Positions 20,921-30,409 of a DNA stretch of 64,000 nt are shown here, one piece after another (the first letter of the stretch is position 1; every line of letters starts with the position of its first letter). Source of the stretch: Cocos nucifera. Lineage: Eukaryota > Streptophyta > Magnoliopsida > Arecales > Arecaceae. The position numbers and the translations under genes were made by a program. The notes beneath the pieces were generated by a model, which was not told the origin of the DNA, searched no databases, and worked only from the letters and a program-made list of their open reading frames with translations. Where the stretch lies: positions 1-64,000 of the forward strand of contig QRFJ01000373.1 of the NCBI GenBank assembly GCA_006176705.1, in the 5' to 3' direction.

Positions 20921-22028
20921 GAAATCCATAGCCTAGCTTCACCCTGTACTAAAGCTTCACCTTGATCTGAGATATTGATTTTTGGAGGCCTAGGTCCTTT
21001 TTATAGAGCTAGGGAGGCTAGATATTTTTTTTGGAGGCAATGTGGGACTAAGGATTGTTTTAATTATGAAAATAGGAAGAAATCCGAGTGAAATTTGGAT
21101 TAAAATAGCCCCTCTTGAGTTCTTTTAATTTTGGCCATTAGATGGTGATCCGATGCTTCTAAAAATACCAAAAATGGATGTGTAATGGCCCAGATCAAGT
21201 TGAATTAATTTTTGACCATTTGATCATGCTTAATGGAGGAATTTAGGCCGTTGATCATGCGCCTGAGAGTTTGATCATCATCGGGAGCCTTCTGGACCAT
21301 CGGATGGAAGCTGGAATCAAGCGCTATCGTCCGATGGTGATTCATGTGAAATCAGCAATCAAGAAAATCTTGACCATCTGATCTTGATTGTAAACAACCA
21401 CCACCGCATGATAGCACATTTACTATTCTCATGGACCGCGTGGACCGACCACATCGTGCACCGCGACCAATTAGCGCCTTTTATTAACAGATGAAAAGAC
21501 CAAAATGCCCTATGAGCCGCGATGAATTTTTTGTAAACTCTTTATGGGTTTAGGTCCACTACATGGCAAGCTCTGATTTGCTGGTGTCTGCTGAGCTGAC
21601 GGTCCACACTGTGCTGTAGACCGACCGATGGCTTCTATAGCTGAGTCGACTTTGATGGCTTAGCTTGGCTTGATAGGCTTGGCTCGGCGTGTTTGGATGC
21701 GCCGACTGCTGCGATGTGGTGGCTTGAGCCATTTGAGCCGTATGTTATTTTTCATTTAATTTTTTTTTTTATTTCTTTAGAAATTCATATCTTTTTCGTT
21801 TTAGCTCTATTTTGCTTCAAACTTATTTTGTTATGATCAAAAAAATGAGCTCTTTCGATTGATTATAAAATTTTATATTTTAATTTTTATTATTTTTTAA
21901 TTAATTTTTTAATTAATAAAAATATAAATTTTTCAAAAATTATATATAAATTAATTAATAATTTTTAAAAATTAATATAATTAATTAATAAATTAATATT
22001 TTTATTGATAAATTTATGGTACTTATCA
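20921..22028 (-). repeat. Reverse Athila LTR, 5' part
   Basis: Reverse complement of the LTR start. It ends at 22028 with TGATAAGTACC on the minus strand, next to the GCAAC duplication. It carries a minus-strand TATA box at 20998-21005. Confidence 0.8.
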
Positions 22029-22279
22029 GCAACTAATGCCATAGCCTGATCTACCCATGCCGTAGCTTGAGTTGCCTATGCCAATGCCTCCTTAAGCTGC
22101 TCCCAACTAACGATATCAAAAGCATGTAAAGAGATGCTCGTCTTAGATCAATAGCTCATCGACGTATGTCTGGGCCTACATTGGATCCTTCCAGAGTGCT
22201 CAGACTCCAAAACTTAAGATAGATGATCATGGAGGCTAGAGGTATATGGGTCCTCGCTCGTGAGCGCATCTAACTGCTT
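22029..22279 (-). pseudogene. CACTA B protein exon before the insertion point
   Basis: A minus-strand exon that reads through EDPYTSSLHDHL, SWEQLKEALA and ATAWVDQAMALVA into the C-terminal exon at 3925. A likely acceptor AG lies at 22280-22281. It contains a stop or two. The helical content suits the C-terminal half of a Ptta/En-Spm protein. Confidence 0.55.
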
Positions 22280-22359
22280 CTATAATTATAAATTTAAATA
22301 AAATATTATAAAAAATTTTATAATACTAATCATACTAATATATTTATTATTTATAAAAA

Positions 22360-22940
22360 TTTTCTCGATCACGACGTTCATCGATCTGCCCTTCTTGTCC
22401 GTATGGTTGGATCAAAAGATCTCACTATGGCTGAACATCACTCCATCTCTCATCAGCTATAATAATAGATCAATTATTAAAAATATAAAAAAAATATTAA
22501 TTTAATTTATCTAGTAAGATTCAGTATTCATTATCTTTTTATGCATACGACTGGCCATAGACTCACGATTGAGAGTGTGCGTATACTCTTAGGCTGCTCA
22601 GCTCTCTTAGTTCTAACGAGAGGTAGCCTAACAAGTATTCAAATAAATAATAAATATTTAAAAAATATTTAAATATAATTTTAAGTTTATTAAAAATTTA
22701 AAAGTTTGAAATAAAATCTTGAACTCTTAGCTTCTCCAATGTCTAACCATCCCTTCCCACTGACTCGGGGGACAGTCCTGTATCCAAGGAACAAGCTCCT
22801 CTAGAGTATCTCGTCAGTGCTCGATCCATCCTCTATGTAGCTTGAACTTGTAGTCCTGGTATAACTTTTTCAATCTTCTTCAGTCGGGCATCTCGAGCTT
22901 TCTCATGATTTAGAAAGTCGTACCTCCTCTATACAAAATT
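22360..22940 (-). pseudogene. CACTA B Ptta/En-Spm transposase-domain exons
   Basis: Three minus-strand exon-like pieces. The first (about 22740-22935) encodes KLYQDYKFKLHRGW, then PWIQDCPPSQWEGMVRHW, a close match to the plant transposase Ptta/En/Spm domain. The second (about 22535-22630) encodes NRLPLVRTKRAEQPKSIRTL then SMASRMHK, like the N-R...H-S-x-G-S-K-S motif. The third (about 22363-22457) encodes a HTDKKGRSM stretch, like the THxxKDG motif. AT-rich intron-like DNA separates them. Several stops and frame changes show that the gene is dead. Confidence 0.68.
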
Positions 22941-23029
22941 ATCAAAAGTCAATTACAAAATTATTCTAATCAAACATAGTGTAAATATATAAAATATATA
23001 AATAAAATTAAGATACACTTATCCATATC

Positions 23030-23560
23030 TTCTTTCACACCCGGTATCTGACAACAGCATCTATTAATGACCAGTCTGTAAGCACTACTAGAATAATATT
23101 GGACCGCCTCACAAGCACTCCAAAAAAGAAATGCATCTTCCATGCGGTCTCCCCTATTAGCCTTTCCTTCACGTTATAGTGCACCATCACCTGATGTTGA
23201 CGATTCTACACATGCGGCATGCATGTGGGACTGCAAAATATCCTACTAGATGATGCGCCTACAAAGAAAATACATTATACAAATATATAAATATATAAAT
23301 ACTATATAAATAAATAACATAATAAAAATGTATACTCATTGGCTATAGGATAGTGCGACGTGGATGCCAGTGGAGATGCATCAATGGGTGGAGCATGTGT
23401 CGGAGATGTGGCTGACGGTGGAGGCTCAGATGTTGGTAGAGTAGATATTAACGGAGGAGTAGATGTCGGTGGTCCCGGAGTAGTCAATGCAGATTGTGGA
23501 TGGAGCATGCTCAAATAGAGACTCAGATGCGGAGCTCCGAATAACCTACTGAGGGGTGGG
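23030..23560 (-). pseudogene. CACTA B protein, N-terminal proline-rich exon
   Basis: The minus-strand frame at 23302-23514 is rich in P, S and T (STPPLISTLPTSEPPPSATS). This disordered N-terminal region is common ahead of the Ptta domain. A further piece lies at about 23035-23255. The true start is not determined; the gene's 5' side probably continues toward 24500. Confidence 0.5.
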
Positions 23561-23940
23561 GGTGAAAGTTAGATGGCATTTTAGTACCATCGTGACCTAC
23601 AACATTAATAAACATTAATCAATATAACGTGTTGAGCAATAATATTAGTATACCATTTGATTACTGTAATTATCTATAAAATTATTTATAATTTTAAACT
23701 ATCCAAATTGGATAATTAATTGATGATTGTACATAATTCTCTCATCCATACAAAAATATATAAATGTATGGATGCCGAAGATTATGTATACTAATCAATT
23801 GATGGGTCTATCATTATGTAATGCAATAAACAAAAGTAAAAAGATATAAATTCTACAACATAAACTACATCCATAAATAATTAAGGATGAGAAACAAATA
23901 ATTTTACTTTCTATTAGCGGTCGAATAGGGTAAGGGTTCT
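23561..23940. other. AT-rich intron-like stretch of CACTA B
   Basis: No gene or clear repeat apart from a short inverted pair at about 23715-23740 and 23790-23815 (ATTAATTGATGATTGTACATAAT and its diverged reverse). Probably an intron of the B gene. Confidence 0.35.
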
Positions 23941-23944
23941 CTTA

Positions 23945-24335
23945 GCGACCGGCACAGCTCACGACTGGCATGCCCCAAGGACTATCCACGATCGCCAATA
24001 TGGCATGGCCCAAGACTGTCGACATGGCTCAGGACTATCCATGGTCGCCGACATGACATGGCCCAAGACTATCATACGGCATGGTCTAGAACCTACCGAC
24101 AGGAGTTTTCTGATCGACCGACATGGCACAGCCCAAGGACAGTCCATGGCTACCAATATGGCACAGTTCAAGGGCTGTCCACAGCCATGGGCATGGCCTA
24201 GGTTATTTTATCAATCGACACGGCTCAAGAATGGTCCACGACTACCGACATGGCATGGCCCAAGGCTACCGACACGCCCTAGGGCCATCCATGATCGTCG
24301 ACACAGCATGATTTGATCCAGAATCCACCGACATA
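23945..24335. repeat. Minisatellite-like block in CACTA B
   Basis: Around ten imperfect units of about 35-40 bp built on CGACATGGCATGGCCCAAGG and CTATCCACGATCGCC. Small frames on both strands are by-products of the repeat. It lies in the 5' half of the B gene. Confidence 0.65.
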
Positions 24336-24589
24336 ATCCAGAATCAACTGGCAAGAGTTCTTTAACCCACTAGCACTAACCCATGATCAATGGATAATTA
24401 TAATATTTATAATAAATATTTATAATATTTATAATAAAAATTATTCATATTATTATAAATATTATAAATGATTAATAAATAATACTATAAAATTTTTAAA
24501 AAAATGATACCTATGGCTATGAAGAGGAGATCGCATAGAGAGCTCCGAGGGTCATTGGCAACAATACTACAGGAAGACGGCGGTGCTAG

Positions 24590-25340
24590 AGGTAGCCTAC
24601 AAAATGAGAAGGATACAAGATAGTGAGATAGAAATAGAGAAGAGAGAGAAAAAGAAAGAGAGAGTAAAGAAGAGGTGGGTCGGGTTGAGGGAAGAGAGGA
24701 GAGAGAGAGTAGGAGGGGGTAGATCGTGCTGAGGAAGAGAGGAGAAGAGAGAGAGAGCAGGAAGGGTCAGGGTTGACGGTCGGATTGGTCAGGGAAGAGA
24801 GGAGAGAGAGAGCAAGATGGGATGGATCGAGCTGAGGGAAGAGAGGAGAGAAAGAGAGAGAGAGAGCAAGGAGGGGTTAGGGTTAGTAGCTGGGTCGGTC
24901 GGGAAGAGAGGAGAGAGAGAGTAGGAGGGGGTGGATCAGGCCAAGGGAAGAAAGGAGAGAAAGAGAGAGAGAGCATGGTGGGGTTGGGGCCAATGATCGG
25001 TGGATTGGGGAAGAGATGAGAGAAAGAGAGAGCATGGAAGAGAGGAGGAGGGGAGGTGGCAGAGCTGATGGACGAGCCAGTCGGGGAAGAAGGAGGAGGA
25101 GAGAGGTGGCGGGGTCGGTGGTCGGGCTAGCAGGGAAGAAGGGGCAAGCAGGGAGGTGGCGGAGAGGACGGGGAAGAAGGACGAAGAGGGGGAGGTGGCA
25201 GAGCTGGCAGCCAGGGAAGGAAATGAAGGGCAGGACTTGGTGCTGGCTGGGGAAGGAAACAAAGAGGAGGGCCTCACCAACGACGGAGAGGAGGGAGAGA
25301 GAGAGCGCTCGGAGGAAAATAAAATTGGAAGTGAAATTAG
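24590..25340 (-). repeat. CT-rich (minus strand) 5' region of CACTA B
   Basis: On the plus strand this is a GGGAAGAGAGGAGAGAGAGAG-type purine block. Imperfect units of about 60-100 bp each contain GGTCGGGAAG, GGATCGGG or similar between GA runs. The matching position of element C (27960-29090) also holds a pyrimidine-rich block. Open frames here come from biased composition, not from a recognised protein. Confidence 0.6.
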
Positions 25341-25374
25341 GAATAAAATATCTACCTATGGTAGTAATTTTTGA

Positions 25375-25500
25375 TCCACTACCTTAGATCTAAGATAGCA
25401 GATACTGAAAACTACTGCCATAGGTCTATGGCAGTGGTTATAAAATCGCTGCCATAGATCTATGGCAGCGATTCTCAGAACCACCGCTATAAGTTGAAAA
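25375..25500. repeat. Subterminal repeats of CACTA B, inner cluster
   Basis: Two to three facing units with the CTATGGCAGCGGTT / AACCGCTGCCATAG core, separated from the outer 5' cluster by the hairpin at 25560-26425. Confidence 0.7.
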
Positions 25501-25559
25501 TAATTTTTTAAATTTTTTTAAATATTATATAATTCTAAAATTTAATTTTCATCTTCACC

Positions 25560-26425
25560 GTTCATTATCTTAATAATTATCATTAGAGTTTCATCACAAA
25601 AGACTGTCTTGATCCAATAGTACTAACTTCATTGATCAATAAAATTTGATTTCAAGGATCACAAACGATGGCATGATGATATAAAAGATAGAGACCTCCA
25701 ATGGATCAAAAAATCTGCAATGATGATCTCAGTGATGTTTATAGCATACTATCAAAATTTTACTTCAATCGGATATCGTTATCATGGTTAATTTAGTCTA
25801 GGATAATTTCGACCGTTAAATGATAAATGAGTGATCAAAGGGTCAGACGACATTCGATTATGAGATAATTTTTTTTATAAATGATCTTGATTACTACTTT
25901 AATCATATTTATAGTGGTGATCATAAAATTTAAATCATGAATCTAAGAATGATCCAAAACTATGCATCACTTGATACCCATTCTTAAACTCCATTGGTAA
26001 TTATGCTCATGCTTTTGCGAGATCTGCTTAACGTGAACAGTTTATACAAAATTAATTTAAATTTTATGATCATCACTGTATAAAATGATTAAAATTATAG
26101 CAAATATCATTTAACTAAAAAATTATCTCATAATCGAATGCCATTTGGCCCTTTGATTGCTTGTTTCTCATTTAATAGTCAAAATCATTCCGTACTAAAT
26201 TATCCATGATAACGATATCTGATTGAAGTGAAACTTTGAAAGTATGCTACAAACATCATTGAGATTATCGTTGCAGTTTTTGAATCCATCGGTACTCTCC
26301 ATCTATCAGATGACTACATCATCATTTATGATCGTCGAAATCGAATTTTGCTGATCGATGAAGCTAGGGCTATCGGATCGAGATGGCTTTTTGTGATGAT
26401 ACTCTAATGATAATTATTTAAATAA
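25560..26425. repeat. Long inverted repeat (foldback) in CACTA B
   Basis: Two arms of about 350-380 bp (about 25570-25945 and about 26040-26415) are diverged reverse complements. Matching pairs include AATTATCATTAGAG / CTCTAATGATAATT at the outer ends, CGATATCCGATTGAAG-type sequence in the middle, and CGATTATGAGATAATTTTTT / AATTATCTCATAATCG at the inner ends. About 100 bp of loop separates them. It is flanked by B's subterminal repeats on both sides. It could be a foldback element or MITE inserted in B, or part of B itself. Confidence 0.7.
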
Positions 26426-26469
26426 ATAGTAAATATTAAAATTATATAATATTTAGAGTAAAAATATGA

Positions 26470-26858
26470 AAAAGAGATATGACAGCGATTATGCACAACC
26501 GCTGCTATAGATTGTCCTACGACAGCGGTTACATATAATCGCTGCTATATGCTGGATCTATAGTGGTAGTTATACATAACTACCACCATAGATTTGACCT
26601 ATGACACTGATTTTATTAACCACTACTATATATCGTATCTATTACAGTGGTTATCTTAAACCACTGCTATAGCTTGACCTATGGCAGCAGTTCCATGTAA
26701 CTGCTGCTATTGGTAGATTTATGACAGCAGTTAGCATAAACTGCTATGATAGGTCAAATCTATAGCAGCGGCTCTCTATAACCACTACCATAGACTGTAT
26801 TGTAGTGATTTTTGAAATCGCTGCCATAGTATGCACTGCCATAGCTCCTTTTTGTAGT
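26470..26858. repeat. Subterminal repeats of CACTA B, 5' end
   Basis: About seven facing units with the same core as at 3120-3535, ending in CTCCTTTTTGTAGTAG at the element terminus. Confidence 0.75.
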
Positions 26859-26864
26859 AGTAAA

Positions 26865-27790
26865 ATAATTTTTAATTTGAGTTCAATTCGAATCTAATTC
26901 AAAATTTTATCAATCCTAATTTAATTAAACTTTTAATTCAAGTTCCACTTAGATAGTAAAACTTAATTATCTTTAAATTAAGTCAATCCTAATTAAATTT
27001 AAGCTAATTTAAATCAATTAGAAGAAAATGGTTTTCAATTTAGGTTTTATTTGAATCCAATTTGAATCTAATTCGAAATTCTATCAAACCTAATTCAATT
27101 AGACTTTGAATCCAAATCCTATTTGGATTATAAAATCTAATTAGCCTCAAATTAAGTCAAGCCTATTTAAATTAAATGTAATTTAAATTAATTAGAACTT
27201 GATCCATGATTATATTTTAATCCCATTCGAAATCCTATCAAACTTAATTCAATTAGGCTTCGAATTCAAATCCTACATTGATTATAAAATTTAATTAACC
27301 TCAAATTAAGTCAAAATTAATCAAATTAAAATTAATTTAAATTAATTAAAAATAATAATTTTTAATTTAGGTTCAATTCGAATCCAATTCGAACTTGATT
27401 TGAATACAATTCGAAATCAATTTGAATCTAATTCGAATCCGATTTGAATCCAATTTAAAATTATGTCAAACCTAATTCAATTAGACTATAGATCCAAGTG
27501 CTAATAGGATTATAAAATCCAATTACCCTCAAATTAAGTCAAGTCAAATTAAATTTAATCTAATTTAAATCAACTAGAGACACAGTAATTTTTAATTTAG
27601 GTTCAATTTGAACCAATTCAAAATTCTGCCAAACCTATTTGAATCCAAGTCTTACTTGAAATATTAAAACTCAATTAGCCTCAAATTAAGTCAAGTCTAA
27701 TTAAATTAAATCTAATTTAATTCAATTAGAACTTGATCCATAAATTAATTAAGCCTAAAAATTTACTAAAATCTAATATTAATTTTTAAC
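26865..27790. repeat. Tandem array of C, right part
   Basis: About five AT-rich units of variable length (about 150-230 bp) that start near 26880, 27040, 27210, 27365 and 27600. Each combines a TTCAATTCGAATCCAATTCG-type block with an ATTAAGTCAAGCCTAATTAA-type block. Same unit and direction as 2800-3119. Confidence 0.72.
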
Positions 27791-27839
27791 CATCCAAAAA
27801 ATAACCTAGAAAAAAAAATATGAAATTATAATTTAAAAA

Positions 27840-27950
27840 AATTATGATTATTAGCGATGGAAATCTTACCATCGTTAATTAATTTTAAGTATTAGTGAAG
27901 GAGGAATATTATTAGCAATGATAATTTATCGTCGCTAATAACCTTCCTGC
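27840..27950. repeat. TTAGCGATGG patch of CACTA C
   Basis: Four to five copies of the subterminal motif (27850, 27870, 27890, 27910, 27935), between the tandem array and the pyrimidine-rich block. Confidence 0.55.
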
Positions 27951-27959
27951 GTCGTTTTC

Positions 27960-29090
27960 CTCCATCCCATCGTGCTTCCTCATTTTTCCTCACTCCACCA
28001 TCCACTGCCTCCTTATTTTTTCACCCTCCACATTTTTATCTCCCACCACCAACCCCCTCTCCCTCATCCTTCAGACCTCCTGTCACCTCCTCTCTCCATC
28101 GGCTGGTGGCCTCCCCCTGGCTACGGCCTCCTTGAGCCCTTGATAGCCTCCCACCTCCCTGAGCCCCTGATTGCGAGCTCCCAACCTCCTCCCTCCACGA
28201 AATCCCCTCTCACCTCCCATCATTTCACCTCTTCATGGTCGCCTCCCCAATCCCCCAGCCTCCTCCGTAGGCTAACATCTAGCCCGCCTCCCCCGGCCTC
28301 TCCTCCCGCTAACTGGCCTGCCCCCCCTTCGACTGCCTCACCGAGCCCCTGACCAACCTCCCCCGACCCACCTCCCTCTAGCTCGCTCTTCACGGCCGCC
28401 TCTCCTAGCCCCCAACCACCTCCTACCTCCCCGATCACCTCCCACCTCCTCCGCCTAAATCCCCCCTGGCTTGCCTCTCCATGCCGCCTCCCTATCCCCT
28501 AACCACTATCCTTTCTCCCCGACTGCCTCCACCTCCCCCAGCCCGACCTCTCCCTGGCTTGCCTTTCCAGCACCCCGACCACCTCCTACCTCCCGGCCAC
28601 CTCACACTCCTACTTGACCCACCTCACCCAGCTCACCTCTCTGCGGCGCCTCTTCGAGCCCCCAGCCACCTCCCCCACTCGCTCTCGTACACCGCTTCCC
28701 CGAGCCCACGACCACCTCCCACATCCCATCGCCTCCCACCACCCACCTCCTCCTCTGGCCCACCTCTTTGCGGCTGCTCCCTGAGCCCCTGACCTTCTCC
28801 CCTTGCTACACCTGAGGGGCTTAGCCTTCCCTCCGGTGGCGCCTCCCCCCTCTCGCCTACCGCCTCGCGGCCTCCCCCGGGCCCATCCCCACACCCTCGT
28901 ATTTTGCGAGCCCCTACTCTCGTCTCGCACTGACCGCCTGAGCTCACGATCGCATTGGCCAGACAGCCCCAACTTAAGTCGATCGCTGCTGCGTGTCAGG
29001 CCTGATGCTCCTTTGCGACTGCCGTGCCAGGCCCGGAGCCTCTCTTGTATGGGTATGAGCCTCATGATTCAGAGGATATTTGGCTGATTG
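27960..29090 (+). repeat. Pyrimidine-rich, GC-rich block of CACTA C
   Basis: A strongly C/T-biased stretch with loose repeats of CCTCCC, CCCCGACCACCTCC and similar, becoming more balanced and GC-rich after about 28800. Open frames of about 100-150 codons on both strands are proline- or glycine/arginine-rich and have no recognised domain. It holds the position of a first exon in CACTA C. The less repetitive part at 28800-29090 could be captured foreign sequence, which I cannot test here. Confidence 0.5.
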
Positions 29091-30400
29091 ATGCAATAGC
29101 TTCAATGGTGACAAGCCTCGGCAAATGATTCAGCACATGTTTGGGTATGATTGGTGATCGGGTTAATCAACGAGATGTCCATAATAATAATCTTTTAGAG
29201 ATATGCAACCTATATCATGAATGAGACTATAGGATGTGCTAGGTTATAGTCATGCTATCCTCTAAGGGTAGCTACCCCCCGCCCCCTCTAGACTAAAGCA
29301 AGACAATGACTATAGCAACCCCTATTAGGTCCACCATCACATGCACTCGATGTGTTGCTTACTTGAAAGATTATTATGATGGGCTTCTACTGATAACCAG
29401 ATCAAGATCCAGCCAGATTGCTAATCATTACTCAGAAGCCTTCACCATTAAGCTCTGTGCACATAAACAAATAATGGTGAACAAGTCAATATCCGCTCCA
29501 TTCGTGCAATATATATCTCTCACGTCTTTCCATGCAACTACGGCAATCTTGTAGTTTGGGCATGAAATTCATTCATAGTAATCAATGGGCAATGTATTTG
29601 TATCTTATTAAGGCATTTTTAATTCACACATATTGTCTTAATAAGGAATACGAGACTTGTCCTTGAACTCAGAGCAGCATTTCCAAAAGTATAATCATAG
29701 AAGTAAAGGATATAATTGCAAACTGGGACAGTCAGGATGCGCGTACGTCCTACACATGTAGACTTGGAGCTTGCCAGATGACTAGGCTGTGCAAGCACAT
29801 AAGTTTATTTTTAAGCTATTATTTTATTTTTTAAAAAAAACTTTTACTTCTAGTTTGCAGCTCGAAGAGGTGGCTAGGGGCTTGAAGAGGCTATGATGAT
29901 TGCCAGTGCGAGATGCACCTAAATGGAGGTGATGCATTCTGTTCTTGTTATTGTATGGTCAAGCTTGGATGGTCTGTTACATTGTAGCCACCTTATGGTT
30001 AAAGGTGCAAAGGAACTTGCAAAGCAGAGCAAGCTTGGATGGTCTATTACATCATAGACAATCGCTTACGGCCATCTCATGGTTAAAGGTACAGAGAAAC
30101 TTGCAATGTCTTATTTTTCAATGGCAGATCTGAGCCTTCTTCATATTATCATGTACTAAGATTATCATGTACTACTGGATGAAAATCAGACAATATCTAA
30201 ATCAGGAGACCAACAGACCAACACATTATCATGTACTACTGGATGAGAATCATTTTTCTGCTGATATATTATAGATGCTAACTAACAATCTTTGTTACAC
30301 GTGAGTTAAATTTTGATCATCTTATTATATTTTGATAGATATTTTATTTGAACCAATTTTTAAGTCATCTGCTTGTTTTGGCTTTTATTTTTATATTCAA
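29091..30400 (+). other. Unassigned interior of CACTA C
   Basis: No recognised gene. It contains two direct duplications: about 80-bp units at 29950-30115 (each with AGCTTGGATGGTCT and a later TGGTTAAAGGT), and a 25-bp-class repeat around TATCATGTACTACTGGATGA at about 30167 and 30227. An 82-codon frame at 29306-29554 shows no motif. Confidence 0.4.
29950..30115 (+). repeat. Short tandem duplication in CACTA C
   Basis: Two units of about 80 bp sharing CAAGCTTGGATGGTCT, TTACAT(T/C)(G/A)TAG, ATGGTTAAAGGT and GAAACTTGCAA-like blocks. Small frames here are repeat artefacts. Confidence 0.65.
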
Positions 30401-30409
30401 AGATTATCC

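Larger units (their letters stand above)
3926..22028 (-). mobile_element. Athila-type LTR complex inserted in CACTA B
   Basis: The outer edges are the two ends of a reverse-oriented Athila LTR. The LTR 3' end is at 3926 (TGATAGGAACG on the plus strand) and its 5' end at 22028 (GGTACTTATCA). The complex is flanked by a perfect 5-bp duplication, GCAAC at 3921-3925 and 22029-22033. The reverse LTR is split into 3926-4556 and about 20921-22028. The space between holds a forward element of the same family. The two halves overlap by about 130 bp of LTR sequence, so this is not a simple insertion with a 5-bp duplication. Confidence 0.8.
19294..22028. repeat. LTR palindrome 2
   Basis: The forward LTR part 19294-20406 and the reverse part 20921-22028 are inverted copies of about 1.1 kb. 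They are separated by about 515 bp, which is the rest of the forward LTR. The two LTR promoters face each other (20328 plus, 21005 minus). Confidence 0.85.
3120..26861 (-). mobile_element. CACTA/En-Spm element B (minus strand, interrupted)
   Basis: Element B runs leftwards. Its 5' end lies near 26861 (reading CTACTACAAAAAGG on the minus strand) and its decayed 3' end near 3120 (ACTACATAATAGG). Subterminal repeats with a CTATGGCAGCGGTT core lie inside both ends (3120-3535; 25375-25500 and 26470-26858). Between them, in minus-strand order, are a long hairpin, a CT-rich 5' region, a proline-rich N-terminal exon, Ptta/En-Spm domain exons and an acidic C-terminal exon. The gene is split at 3925/22029 by an Athila complex. 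B sits in C's tandem array. AAAATA flanks both sides (3114-3119, 26862-26867), but in such AT-rich DNA the exact 3-bp duplication is ambiguous. Confidence 0.75.

Noticed and set aside
24767..25387. Overlapping frames in the GA-rich block
   Set aside because: Purine-run repeats keep several frames open at once. The products are repetitive R/E/G or S/L/P peptides with no conserved motif.
27972..29087. Long open frames on both strands in the C/T-rich block
   Set aside because: They result from biased composition without stops. The peptides are low-complexity P- or G/R-rich, overlap on opposite strands and show no domain.
29306..29554. 82-codon frame as a possible host gene exon
   Set aside because: No motif and no continuation in flanking exons. 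It lies within CACTA C interior DNA.
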